A DNA stretch of 64,000 bases from Rhipidocladum racemiflorum (lineage: Eukaryota; Streptophyta; Magnoliopsida; Poales; Poaceae): positions 8,866,001 to 8,930,000 of the forward strand of contig CM070581.1 in NCBI GenBank assembly GCA_036346355.1. The letters are read 5' to 3'. This document shows, piece after piece, positions 22,137 to 32,061 of the stretch; position 1 is the stretch's first letter, and each line of letters opens with the position of its first letter. The notes beneath the pieces were generated by a model. It saw nothing but the letters and a program-made list of their open reading frames with translations, was not told the origin of the DNA and did not search any database. The position numbers were made by a program, and so were the translations under genes.

Positions 22137-23319
22137 TATTATAACTCTATTAGTGGGATGGAATTGAAGAGAGCTAAGCCCACCCACGTCACCTCTATGC
22201 CATTTTACAAAAAAGTCCCTCTCTTTTCTCTAAATTATGAATAGGTCTCTGTAAATTATAAAGAGGTCCTTTGTGATTTTTTGTGAGCATAAGAAAAACA
22301 TTTTTAAATTACGTTTAGGTCCCTCGCATGTTACTTTACGGAACCCCCCTCCCTGGCTAAATACAAATCTCGAGTGAGTCCTTTTCTAATTTTTCAGGGT
22401 AGCGATCAGGTCTAAAAATATAACAAACAGATCCTCAACCATTACGTCTAGGTCCTTCCTCCGTTTTTCCCAGAAAAAATATTTTCGTCAACAGAAATAT
22501 GTGTACAGCTCGATCTCTAGAATTTTTTTTCAACTCGATCTCTAATCTTTAGATTTTTTTCCCCAACTCAATCTTTAATATTTTTCGAAACATGTTTTAT
22601 TACTCGATGAACACGTAGAGTGTTAAACTCGATAAAAGAAGGTTGACATCTCTAATATTTTTCGGAACATGTATTATTACCCGGTTAACACATAGAGTAT
22701 TAAACACGATAAAAGGAGGTTAGCCGGGTAATAATAAAGTGTTAACCAAATTCGTCAAAAGAAATATATGTGCAGGTCATTTCTCCTTTTTTTTCGAAAA
22801 AAATATTTTTATCAACAGATATATGTGTGTAGCTCTATCTCTAGACTTTTTTTCCCAACTCGATCTCTAATATTTTTTGAAATATGTATTATTACTCGGT
22901 GAACGCATAGATTGTTAAACTCGACAAAAGATAGTTGACATCTTTAATATTTTTTGGAACATGTATTATTACCAGGTTAACACATGGAGTGTTAAATTTG
23001 ACAAAAGAAGGTTGACCAGGTAATAATAAAGTGTTAACCAAATTCGTCAAAAGAAATATGTGTGCAACCCCATCTCTCTATTTTTTAACTTGATTTCTGA
23101 TATTTTCCGGAATAAGAAATATATATATACAGTTGTATCTCTATAGTTTTTTTTTGCAACTCGATCTATAATATTTTTCGGAAAATGTATTATTAACCGG
23201 TGAACGTAGAGTGTTAAGATCGCTCCGAAAAAAATATGTTTAAGCCCTCCTACTGTCTTTTTTTTAGGGAAAAACAGTAAATTTTACACGGTATAACGTG
23301 CGCCGCATATTCTACCTAG
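22137..23319 (+). mobile_element. Helitron-like insertion, 1183 bp
   Basis: Comparison with unit 3 defines the insertion precisely: left flank ...caataa, right flank ttagc..., an A/T host site without target duplication. The right end is CTAG followed by T, preceded by a short GC-rich palindrome (tgcgccgca), as in plant Helitrons. The left end starts TATTATAAC rather than the canonical TC. It encodes no Rep/helicase. The interior consists of about 2.5 diverged ~290-bp tandem units (about 22490-23240) with recurring gtgttaaa and attattacccggttaacac motifs. Confidence 0.5.
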
Positions 23320-23461
23320 TTAGCATTATCTGCAGGTACAACTGCGCCTCTCTAAGTAGGGAACAAAGAAGGAAGGGTTAACAATGCATGGGCATCTGCT
23401 GCGCTCCCAGATGTAGTCGAGCCCAAGAAGAAGGGCAACCTCAAGTATGCCTTCACCTGTG
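23320..23461 (+). pseudogene. Unit 2 5' leader and truncated exon 1
   Basis: The leader resumes after the Helitron-like insertion. The start region reads acaatgcatgggcatctg: relative to the genes an extra G shifts the ATG out of the transporter frame, though the downstream codons (ALPDVVEPKKKGNLKYAFTCA) are still legible. It ends at the same breakpoint as unit 1, where attataat of unit 3 begins. Confidence 0.85.
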
Positions 23462-23791
23462 CCATTATAATCTAGCATCGTAGAAAATACGTGGTGTATA
23501 TATTTCTCTTTTTCTCTCAATTAATGCGACGATTTCTATGATTTTTCTTTTTTAGATTATTATAGGATGATGCCTTAAATATCATCGAATGTTTTTATTT
23601 ATATAAACATAGGTAGAACCTGTATGATCCAATAATTATCTGTGCCTATATATACATACTATGTACGTAACAGTACAACACTTCACTAATCACTAGGTAG
23701 GCCATCAATTCAATAGACCATCAATAATTAGCGTTATCTGTAGTTACAACTGCGCCTCTCTAAGTAGGGGAGAAAGAAGAAAGTGTTAAGG
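23462..23791 (+). promoter_or_regulatory. Promoter and 5' leader of PLT copy 2 (unit 3)
   Basis: A TATATATA box at 23647-23654 is followed by the aacacttcactaatcac block and a leader with gcgcctctctaagtaggg. It is the third copy of the tandem unit and the only one joined to a complete gene. A near-identical TATA copy lies about 1.6 kb upstream in unit 2 (about 22061). Confidence 0.65.
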
Positions 23792-25432
23792 ATGGTATCT
23801 GCTGCGCTTCCGGAGGCAGTCGAGCCCAAGAAGAAGGGCAACCTTAATTATGCCTTCACCTGCGCCGTCCTCGCTTCCATGGCCTCCGTCATCCTCGGCT
23901 ACGGTACACCTATTTTTCACGTCGTCGTGATGTGTTATGTCCGCAAATTCTTTTGCTTTGCATGGTTTCATCTTTCATGTATACGCATGCATGTATACTG
24001 TTTTGCCTTCGAAGATATTGGTGTGATGAGCGGAGCATCACTATACATCAAGAAGGATCTGAAGATCACGGACGTGCAGTTGGAGATCCTGATGGGCATT
24101 CTGAACTTGTACTCGCTCATCGGGTCTTTTGCGGCGGGGCGTACGTCCGACTGGATCGGCCGCCGCTTCACTGTGGTATTCGCGGCAGTCATCTTCTTCG
24201 CGGGCGCCTTAATCATGGGCTTCGCGGTCAACTACAGCATGCTCATGGCCGGCCGCTTCGTGGCTGGCGTCGGCGTGGGTTACGCAATTATGATCGCGCC
24301 CGTGTACACCGCCGAGATCTCACCTGCGTCGGCCCGTGGCTTCCTCACATCCTTCCCGGAGGTGTTCATCAACTTCGGTATCCTCCTCGGCTACGTCTCC
24401 AACTATGCCTTTGCACGCCTTCCACTCCATCTCGGCTGGCGCCTCATGTTGGGCATCGGCGCGGCGCCATCCGTCCTGCTCGCACTAATGGTGTTCGGCA
24501 TGCCGGAGTCTCCTCGGTGGCTCGTCATGAAGGGCCGCCTTGCGGATGCCAGGGCCGTGCTGGAGAAGACCTCCGACACGCCAGATGAGGCTGCGGATCG
24601 CCTAGCCGACATCAAGGTTGCCGCTGGCATCCCGAAGGACATAGACGGCGACGTGGTCACCGTGCCCAGGAAAACAAGCGGCGGGGAGAAGCAGGTGTGG
24701 AAGGAGCTCGTCCTGTCCCCTTCCCGGACCTTGCGACGAATACTGCTCTCGGCGCTTGGCATCCACTTCTTCCAGCAGGCGTCGGGCATCGACTCCGTCG
24801 TGCTGTACAGCCCGCGCGTGTTCAAGAGCGCCGGCATCACCGACGACAACCAACTCCTCGGCACCACCTGCGCCGTGGGCGTCACCAAGACGCTCTTCAT
24901 CCTGGTGGCCACGTTCCTGCTCGACCGCGTCGGCCGGCGCCCGCTGCTGCTTAGCAGCACGGGCGGCATGATCGTGTCGCTTGTCGGTCTCGGGACGGGC
25001 CTCACCGTCGTTGGCCACCACCCGGACACCAAGATCCCGTGGGCCGTCGGCCTGTGCATCGCATCAATCCTATCCTACGTGTCGTTCTTCTCCATCGGCC
25101 TCGGGCCCATCACGGGTGTGTACACCTCGGAGATCTTCCCGCTGCAGGTGCGCGCGCTGGGCTTCGCGGTCGGCGTGGCGTGCAACCGTCTGACCAGCGG
25201 CCTGATCTCCATGACCTTCCTGTCGTTGTCCAAGGCGATCACCATCGGCGGAAGCTTCTTCCTGTACGCCGGCGTCGCCGCGCTGGCGTGGGTGTTCTTC
25301 TTCACGTACCTGCCGGAGACGCGTGGCCGGACGCTGGAGGAGATGGGCAAGCTGTTCGGCATGACGGGCACTGCTTTGGAAGCAGAAGGCACGGCCACGA
25401 AGGAGAAGGCGGTGGAGATGGCGACAGACTAG
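23792..25432 (+). CDS. Polyol/monosaccharide transporter (PLT family), copy 2; exons 23792-23903 and 24015-25432
   Basis: Spliced length is 1530 nt, giving 509 aa. Exon 1 is 112 nt, as in copy 1, and the intron (23904-24014, GT...AG) again splits the Asp codon of LGYD. Motifs: LGYDIGVMSGA (35-45), GRTSDWIGRR (79-88), PESPRW (201-206), QQASGID (291-297), LDRVGRRP (340-347), GPITGVYTSEIF (401-412) and PETRGRT (471-477). It aligns without gaps to copy 1 up to the C-terminal tail, which here ends in a charged KEKAVEMATD. Family role: H+/polyol or monosaccharide symport across plasma membrane or vacuole membrane. The 111-bp intron is a multiple of three and has no stop, so a retained-intron transcript stays open. 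The ATG at 23792 is chosen over an upstream in-frame GTG because it matches copy 1. Confidence 0.95.
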   Translation: MVSAALPEAVEPKKKGNLNYAFTCAVLASMASVILGYGTPIFHVVVMCYVRKFFCFAWFHLSCIRMHVYCFAFEDIGVMSGASLYIKKDLKITDVQLEILMGILNLYSLIGSFAAGRTSDWIGRRFTVVFAAVIFFAGALIMGFAVNYSMLMAGRFVAGVGVGYAIMIAPVYTAEISPASARGFLTSFPEVFINFGILLGYVSNYAFARLPLHLGWRLMLGIGAAPSVLLALMVFGMPESPRWLVMKGRLADARAVLEKTSDTPDEAADRLADIKVAAGIPKDIDGDVVTVPRKTSGGEKQVWKELVLSPSRTLRRILLSALGIHFFQQASGIDSVVLYSPRVFKSAGITDDNQLLGTTCAVGVTKTLFILVATFLLDRVGRRPLLLSSTGGMIVSLVGLGTGLTVVGHHPDTKIPWAVGLCIASILSYVSFFSIGLGPITGVYTSEIFPLQVRALGFAVGVACNRLTSGLISMTFLSLSKAITIGGSFFLYAGVAALAWVFFFTYLPETRGRTLEEMGKLFGMTGTALEAEGTATKEKAVEMATD

Positions 25433-26704
25433 GCAGAAAGCACCAAACCACAACATCTGCGCCATAGAGATGATTTAACGTGGCAATAATCGCTTATCAG
25501 GTGCTGCTACAGAGGATTAACGGCAAGAATTCCCAATGGTAATTTAAGAGATTGATCTCAATTTCCTTGGAGTTGCCTCTAGAAAACTATAGCAGAGGAA
25601 CTCGGTATGCGAAAAAAAAAGAAAGCCGCCGTAGGGATACCACCGGGCGTTGCGGAACGCTTCCGAGTTCCGACACTCGACGGCAGCTGCGGCCTGCGGC
25701 CATTGTGGGCAACCGGTGAACTCTGCTTTTTTTTGAGGTGGTTTTATGATTTTTATTTTAAAATTGTATAAATATTAAAGATGAATAAATGATATAGGAT
25801 GATTACTTATTTTTTGTTTATTTTAAAATTTGTACAACTTGTATATGGATAAAAAGATAAAAACACTTTTTTTAAGGAAAGCGGTGGAGAGTAAACGATA
25901 ATACGAGATAGTTTTGGTAATGGGCTATTCGCCACGGCAAAATGGTCACCTCCGAGGACCGAGTCAGAATGGCTGAGTTTAGCTTAGCCTAGTATGTCGA
26001 GTCGAAACGTTACGCTCCAAAGCCCATACTATAGAGTCCATCGCATGGCAGCGTCAAGCATGACAAAGGCGTATAAACTATCACTGCGCGTGCATCGCCA
26101 CAAAAGGCACACACATACAACCGTAAACCATTTGGTCGTCTAATCAGTGTGGCACACAGGCTGTTTGACTAAAAGGACGCTCGATCTCCAATAAACTTCG
26201 TTTCAGTTTTGGGGACGCTGATCAAATGCGGTCTTAATTTATAGACGTGGATCGTCCGATCGAGCAAGTGAACGGTTCAGATCGTTCAAATATATTACTA
26301 CAGTGTTTTGTTATCGTAACTGCTACAGTACCATTTGCTACATCACTTTTGAATCGATCTGAACCGTCTCTTTTCGATCCAACAGCTCGCACGCAATTGT
26401 TTAAATTACAGCTACATGGGACCGTGTCCCAGGTTTGGTGGTTGCTTATGTGCTCTTTCAAGATTCCGATCCCATGAGCGGGTTGATCAACTTTAATATT
26501 TGCCGCGGTAACCAACCGTCACCAAGTTAAAAAGGTCACCAATTTTAAAAGGACGCTTAATGACGGCATGATCGAAGTACGTCCAAGGTCCGAGTACTCT
26601 TTGGATAGATATACAGATGCAGATAGGTTTTTCTTACACCTTTTCCGTGGCTAGGCTAGCTTGACTCAATCGGCAGAATCCTCGAACTACCACCGATTTG
26701 CTAA
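25433..26704. other. Intergenic DNA after PLT copy 2
   Basis: The first ~170 bp is likely 3' UTR. The rest has no supported gene. It includes a GC-rich patch (25625-25720), an AT-rich stretch (25725-25870) and the inverted repeat at 26253-26383. Confidence 0.5.
26253..26383. repeat. Small inverted repeat (MITE-like), ~37-bp arms
   Basis: The left arm (26253-26290) and right arm (26348-26383) are inverse copies sharing acggttcagatcg and gatcgA-type ends. The spacer is about 57 bp of AT-rich DNA. A related arm (ggatcgaaaagaatgaat) recurs near 34927. It is probably a small non-autonomous DNA element; the target duplication was not resolved. Confidence 0.5.
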
Positions 26705-27265
26705 GAGCATCTCCAGCAGAGCCCCTAAAGCAGCCCCTAAACCTTAAAATAGGGAGTGTAGTAAAAAAAACAGATCCAGCAGAGCCCCAACTCAAGCCCC
26801 TAAAATTAGGGGGCCCCTAAATTTGCCTCCTCAGCCCCAATTCCCATGGGGCCCCTACTCAAGCCCCTAAAATTAGGAGGCCTCTAAATTTGCCTCCTCA
26901 GCCCTAATTTCCAGGGACACGAGTACAACCCCTATTATTGAAGATAGGGAAATACATGAGAGACTTCGAAAATTTTATCATGTTTTGAAAATTTTAAATT
27001 TAAATTTTAAATATCATGTTTTTAAATTGTAAATGTTAATATGCTTATGTTTTATGTATTACAAATATTTTTGATTGAATTTTAGTGGTGTCAAATGAAG
27101 ATTATACATAGCGGATATGTCAAAATAGGAGAAAAAGTAAAAAAGGGGCTGAGATTTAGGGGTTGTTGCTGGACTTGTGCTCTGAAAACAGAGCCCCAAA
27201 AAAATAGAGGGGTCCCTAAATCCAAAATAGGGACCCTGTTTTAGGGGCCCTTGCTGGAGATGCTC
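26705..27265. mobile_element. Tourist-like MITE (PIF/Harbinger), 561 bp
   Basis: Inverted termini GAGCATCTCCAGCAG and its near-perfect inverse (CTTGCTGGAGATGCTC) are flanked by TAA on both sides (26702-26704 and 27266-27268). Subterminal runs of AGCCCCTAAA match at both ends. No ORF. This terminal sequence is common in grass genomes. Confidence 0.9.
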
Positions 27266-27853
27266 TAATTAATCTCGCACTTGACCCCATCCTTACAAGA
27301 CAAAACGTGACTGACACATCTACAGCCCGCCGCATCGGAGCTATAATGTTGTCGAGGTTATGAATGATGATTTTTTTCGAGAGAAAAAGTACTGTTGGAC
27401 TTTCTACAGATGACTATCTCTCGTTCTTTCATCGGCCAATGAGCAAGAGAGAGGGAGGCAACAGGCAAGAGAGAGATTGAGAGGGACGGTCGAGAGAGAG
27501 AGGGAGCAACGGGTAAGAGAGAACTGAAAGAGATTGAGTAATGTATGTCTCCGTCTCCTTTCCTCTCGTCGCAATAGTGTAAATGGGCCGGGCCTAGGCC
27601 GGCACGGCACGACGCAGGCACGAAACGCAAATGGGCCGTGCCTGGGCTTGCCAAAGGTGAGCCGTGCCAGCACGGCACGGTAGGCACGATTGGTCGTCAC
27701 GGCCCGGCACGGTTCAGGCACGAAGCACGATGAGCCCGTGCCGGGCCGGCCCGGCCCGGCACGATGCCAACCTCTACCTCCAGCAGCATCGGATCAGCGA
27801 ATCTTCCCACGTTACTTCACCTCCTATGGCACGATGGCAACAGCTAGCCAAAC
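27266..27853. other. Gene-free stretch with a GCACGG-rich tract
   Basis: 27590-27770 is dense in GGCACGGCACG/CCCGGC motifs ending in gatgccaacctcta, like the subterminal repeats of a hAT family also seen near 15180-15250 and 16195-16340. A GA-rich stretch lies at 27445-27535. The other end and target duplication were not found. Confidence 0.45.
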
Positions 27854-30528
27854 TGTTAGGAATATACCTTAATATCTAACTTTCTTAAATATCTAGAATT
27901 TCTTTCTTATCTAAGACTCCTTCCTTATCTCTAATTGGTGGCATATATAGTCAACCCCTGTATATGTACATTGAACCATATCATAGTGCATCTTGTCTCC
28001 TATGGTTTTTTTCCGCAAGGATTTTCCACATAAATCTTGTGTTCCCCATTCTTGTGCGTGTGTTGTGCATGCGATGTAACCCTAAACCTAACAAATGGTA
28101 TCAGAGTGAGTTTATGTTTAATCCGCTGCCCTAGGAGGAGGAGACCCCCGGGGCGACACCCGCACGGCAACACCACACGCCGGCCTTTAGCGCCGAACCA
28201 TCGGTGCGTCCACTTTGGCCTCCTGCCGGATCAAGCAGCTGACCTGCTCCCTATCGCCTGGCTCCTCGAGCCGCCCGCACCACCCAGGCGCCCGCCACCG
28301 CCCGCCACCGTTAGCAATTCTACAGCCCGTCGACAGCGCGTACCCCATGCGCAGACCTGGAGGCCCCTCTGCTTGCCGAAGCTGCTTCAACCACAACGGC
28401 CACATACCTGGGCTTTCGATCTCGCCGTCGAATCTGCTTTGATCGTTGGCCGACCTACCCCAACCTCACCAGCCACATCATGGCCGCATCCGTGCCCCAC
28501 TGCTCTCCATCGGCACTCACGCCCTTGGCCTTGGCCTGACCGCCGCTTTTTCGCCGGGCACCACCGCCCACCATGGTCTCACGTCTCCCACGCCTTCGGG
28601 TGGCCTTCGCCCCGCCGACCGTGGCCATCCTGGCGCCGCCTTTACGGAGGCGCTCGCCTTTGGCCGGCCCCTTTGCGCCCGCTTCGGTGCGACCTCAAGC
28701 CACCTCCGAGACACCCGCCGCGCCCCGGCTCCCTTCGGCCTCCACCGCGCTTGGGTGCTTCGGCCACCTGGGACCGCCTCCATGCTCGGCCTTCTTTGGC
28801 TGGTCGACTGACCCGCACCTCGGCCGCCTACCCGCCTCCGTGCTCACGACCTATCGGCCCGCACCTTGGTCAGCCACCCGCCTCCACTCTCCCCGATCGC
28901 TCTGGCTTGCCTCACCGTGCCCGAGCCCCTCTGGCCGCCCGTGAAGAAGAACCAAGAGCAACACCAGAGAAACAACATTAAGCTCAAACGAACAAAGAAG
29001 TTTTTTGACCGATTGGACTTCAATGAGGTCCAAAGTGGATTTAATTCGTCTTTTGAGTTCCATTGGCTCCGGCTCCGAAGCTGCTTCGCCTTCTTCTTCT
29101 TCTTCTTCTTCTTCTTCCGGTTCTCGGCTTCAGCTCTGACTTTTCGACTCCAGCTTTTTGTTTTCAAGTTCAAATGAGAGCTGTTCTCACAATTGTGGGT
29201 ATAAAGAAAGAATTGATTTTTACCCAGACGACTATTCTAGTGCAAAAAATAGGACTTTTGCAATTCAGACTTTTATGCCTATTATTGGTGTTATTCATGC
29301 ACAGTGCAATTATTGGCGAAATATTGTGTCTATTATTGGAGGGATTTTATGCGGATTTTTCATTGCAATTCAAGCGGAATTTATCATTGGAGATTTATTC
29401 GATGTTCTGTCGTCAATTATCATTGGAGATTTATTCGACGTTTCATCGTCGGTTTATTTGACGTTTCATCGTCAACTTTGATGAAAAAAATCCATTGAGG
29501 AGACAATTAATTTGGTGCTTCATCACTGTTATTTTGATGTTTATTCGCTGTTTGGATACGTTGACCATTATGGAGGTTTTGGCAACATTAATTCTCAAGA
29601 ATTTGATGACACCCTGGTGGTAGCATTATACTCTTCGGAGTTTTACTAGTGAAGGTTTTGCTTCAATTTCAGTTTGAGTTGAAGGATTGAAGTGCATGAA
29701 GGAGTTTTGCTTCTGAGTGGATACTACAACGTTATCTAATTGTCTTAGCTCAGTATAAGGGGTCTACTGCAATGTACTCCATTGACAGGATGACAGTTCT
29801 TTTCATTTTGACAGTTATGCAGGAGCAGTTTCAACCATGTCATGGAATTTCAGTATGCAGTTTTTCATACGTGGTGACTACACGTGCAATTTGCTCTTTC
29901 AATGAACGTTGTTTGCCAAATTTATTGTTCCAGATGGAGCATGTCGATCCCATGAGATGAGTTCTTCGCTATTTATCAAGCGCCACATGTGATGTCTTGG
30001 CTTATGCCATTTGATGATTGGGCATTTATTTAGGAGGTCAGTTGCACAGACTCAGACTTTACTGGGGTTGTGAGTTGAATACCTAGATTCTTCATCTACT
30101 TTGATATATCTGTGTTGGTTTGATTGTTCTAGACATTCTCTCGACCTACTGGTGGTTTCCTCAAATTTTGCTTTGCAAGAAGTGTTTGGATTGACTGTTC
30201 CAGTCTTTCATATTAGTACTGTCCTTTGGACTTTCTGTGCTTAGTTGCCCTTTGAGGTTTCTTGGAGATAAATTTTTATTATGGATTTTGAGCCAATGGG
30301 AGGTTTATTTAACTTTACTAAATATCTTGGAATTCTTCCTTATCTAGGACTCTTTTCTTATCTATAATTGTTGGCAATATAAAGCCAACTCCCAGTACAT
30401 GTACATTAAACCATATCATAGTGCATTTTGTTTCCTATGGTTTTTTCCCGCAAGAGTTTTCCACGTAAATCTTGTGTTCCCTATTCTTGTGCGTGTGTTG
30501 TGCGTGCGATCTACCCCTAAACCTAATA
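27854..30528 (+). mobile_element. Non-autonomous LTR retrotransposon, ~2.68 kb
   Basis: The 5' LTR (27854-28093, 240 bp) starts TGTTAGG and ends CTAACA. A diverged 3' LTR lies at about 30304-30528; the two align through cattgtacat..accatatcatagtgcat, ttttccgcaag and cttgtgcgtgtgttgtgc. A primer-binding site, TGGTATCAGAG (28096-28106), follows the 5' LTR, complementary to initiator Met tRNA. The interior lacks any recognisable gag or pol. It holds a GC-rich ORF (28037-28981), a CTT microsatellite (29092-29117) and AT-rich DNA. Short LTRs with these ends suggest a Copia-related parasite. The 3' LTR lacks its first ~16 bases and no target duplication is evident. Confidence 0.8.
28096..28106 (+). 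other. Primer-binding site of the non-autonomous LTR element
   Basis: TGGTATCAGAG lies 2 bp after the 5' LTR end and matches the 3' end complement of initiator methionine tRNA, the usual plant retrotransposon primer. Confidence 0.9.
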
Positions 30529-30589
30529 AGGATACCACTTGTTAGGGTTAGCACGACATATGACAATTGGAGACAACGATTTAACGTGA

Positions 30590-31705
30590 AAAACCGTTGT
30601 GGGAAAAAAACCACAGGAAACAATCAACTATAATGTTCAAGGATCACGTGGATTCTTCCTCTGAGTGATTACTTCACTGAACCTTGCAAAAGCAAATAGT
30701 TCTACTGCGAGTGACTCGCTCTGCTGTCTCGAGAATCTTGATTGGATGCTCTTGATAAGTCAAATTCTCTTGGAGATTGATAGTTTCCAACTGCGTTTGC
30801 TCAATCAGAACTTGAAGACACTTCTTTAATTGTGACGCATGGAAGACATCATGTACTCCTTATAGTGTTGCTGGCAAACTCAACTAGTAAGCAACTTCTT
30901 CCTTCTTTGCCAATATTGTGTATGGTCTTACATACCTTGGCACATGTTTCACTTTATTATCAAATCTCTTTACACCTCGAAGTGAAGTGAATCTGAGATA
31001 CACATGATCGCTTGTTCAAAAGTCAAATTCATTCGATTATTATCAGCATAACTCTTTTGTCTAGATGAGCTACCTTAAGCCTTTTTCTTGTAAGTGTAAC
31101 TTTCTCTCATGCTTCATTGATGATGCTTGGTCCAAACAACTGATACTCTCCCACTTGATCCCATAGAAGTGGGGTTCTACACTTCCTTCTATATAGTGCC
31201 TCAAATGGTGACATTTGCAGGCTGGCTTGATAACTATTGTTATAGGAAAATTTGGCATACGGTAAATTTTGTCCCAACTGGTACCGTATTCCAAAGCACA
31301 TGCACGCAACATATCCTCCAAGATTTGATTCACTCTTTCTGTTTGACCAACTGTTTGTGGATGATATGCGGTACTGAAATTCAACTTTGTTCCCTGGGCT
31401 TCATGCAATTTTTTCCAGAAATGTTAGGTAAACTAACTACAACGGTATGACACTATCTTCTTAGGTACTCCATGCAAGCACACAATCTTGCTCACATATA
31501 ACTCTGCCAGCTTATTACCTCCATACTTGGTATTCGCTGGTATAAATTGAGCTACCTTAGTGAGGCTATCTACTATTATACAAATCGAATCATGACCTAC
31601 TTGAGTCCTCGATAGACCTGTGATAAAATCCATATTAATTTCTTCCCATTTTCATTCTGGAAGCGGTAATGGCTACAATAATCCCGCTGGTCTCTGATGT
31701 TCTAG
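30590..31705 (-). pseudogene. Chromovirus pol remnant: integrase to chromodomain, minus strand
   Basis: Reading downward from 31705: an integrase core (MDFITGLSRTQ ... IVDSLTKVAQF, then LHGVPKKIVS), then FSTAYHPQTVGQTERV and MLRACALEYGTSWDK, then YNNSYQAS, and finally a chromodomain-like end (QEHPIKILE ... CKVQWSNHSEEESTW near 30740-30600). These are integrase and chromodomain hallmarks of Tekay/Del Ty3-gypsy elements. Several frameshifts and stops break the frame. RT, RNase H and gag are missing. Confidence 0.85.
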
Positions 31706-32061
31706 AAACGGTGAGGTGATGCGGTTCAATCTCGACAGTACATTCGGCAGTCATCGAACGTCAGGCGCGCAAGCACTACACGGCGCGATCTGATCTGCTG
31801 GATCGAAATCCAATGGCATGCGTCTAGGGTTAGGGTTTGCTGTGGTGGTGGGCTGAGTTGAGTTGGGCTGGTGCAAGGCAAGTGGGCTGGGCCCAAATGG
31901 GTTTCGACCCATTAGCCCGAATCCTATTTTCCAGCATTTACTAATTAAATTAATTCCAGAATTTCAAATAAACTAAGAAAAATAGAAAATAAATCTAAAA
32001 AATTCTGGAAAAATTCCCAAATAAATAATCAAATCAAAATTCCAAATTTCAGGGTGTTACA
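31706..32061 (-). mobile_element. LTR start fused to the integrase remnant, minus strand
   Basis: On the minus strand a gypsy-type LTR start, TGTAACACCCTGAAATTTGG, begins at 32061. The sequence runs AT-rich, then GC-rich, and meets integrase coding DNA near 31705. Most of the LTR and all of gag through RNase H have been deleted between the two. The exact fusion point is approximate. Confidence 0.6.

Noticed and set aside
22490..23240. Regularly spaced repeats as a CRISPR-like array
   Set aside because: Units are ~290 bp, diverged and lie in a plant genome inside a defined insertion; no repeat-spacer structure.
28096..28106. Part of a tRNA-Met gene
   Set aside because: Only the primer-binding complement is present, directly after an LTR; there is no cloverleaf. 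No tRNA or rRNA gene was found in the window.
28037..28981. 314-codon ORF as a host gene
   Set aside because: It begins inside a 5' LTR, crosses the primer-binding site, is Pro/Arg/Ala-rich and low in information, and matches no family I know. Kept only as an observation about the LTR element.
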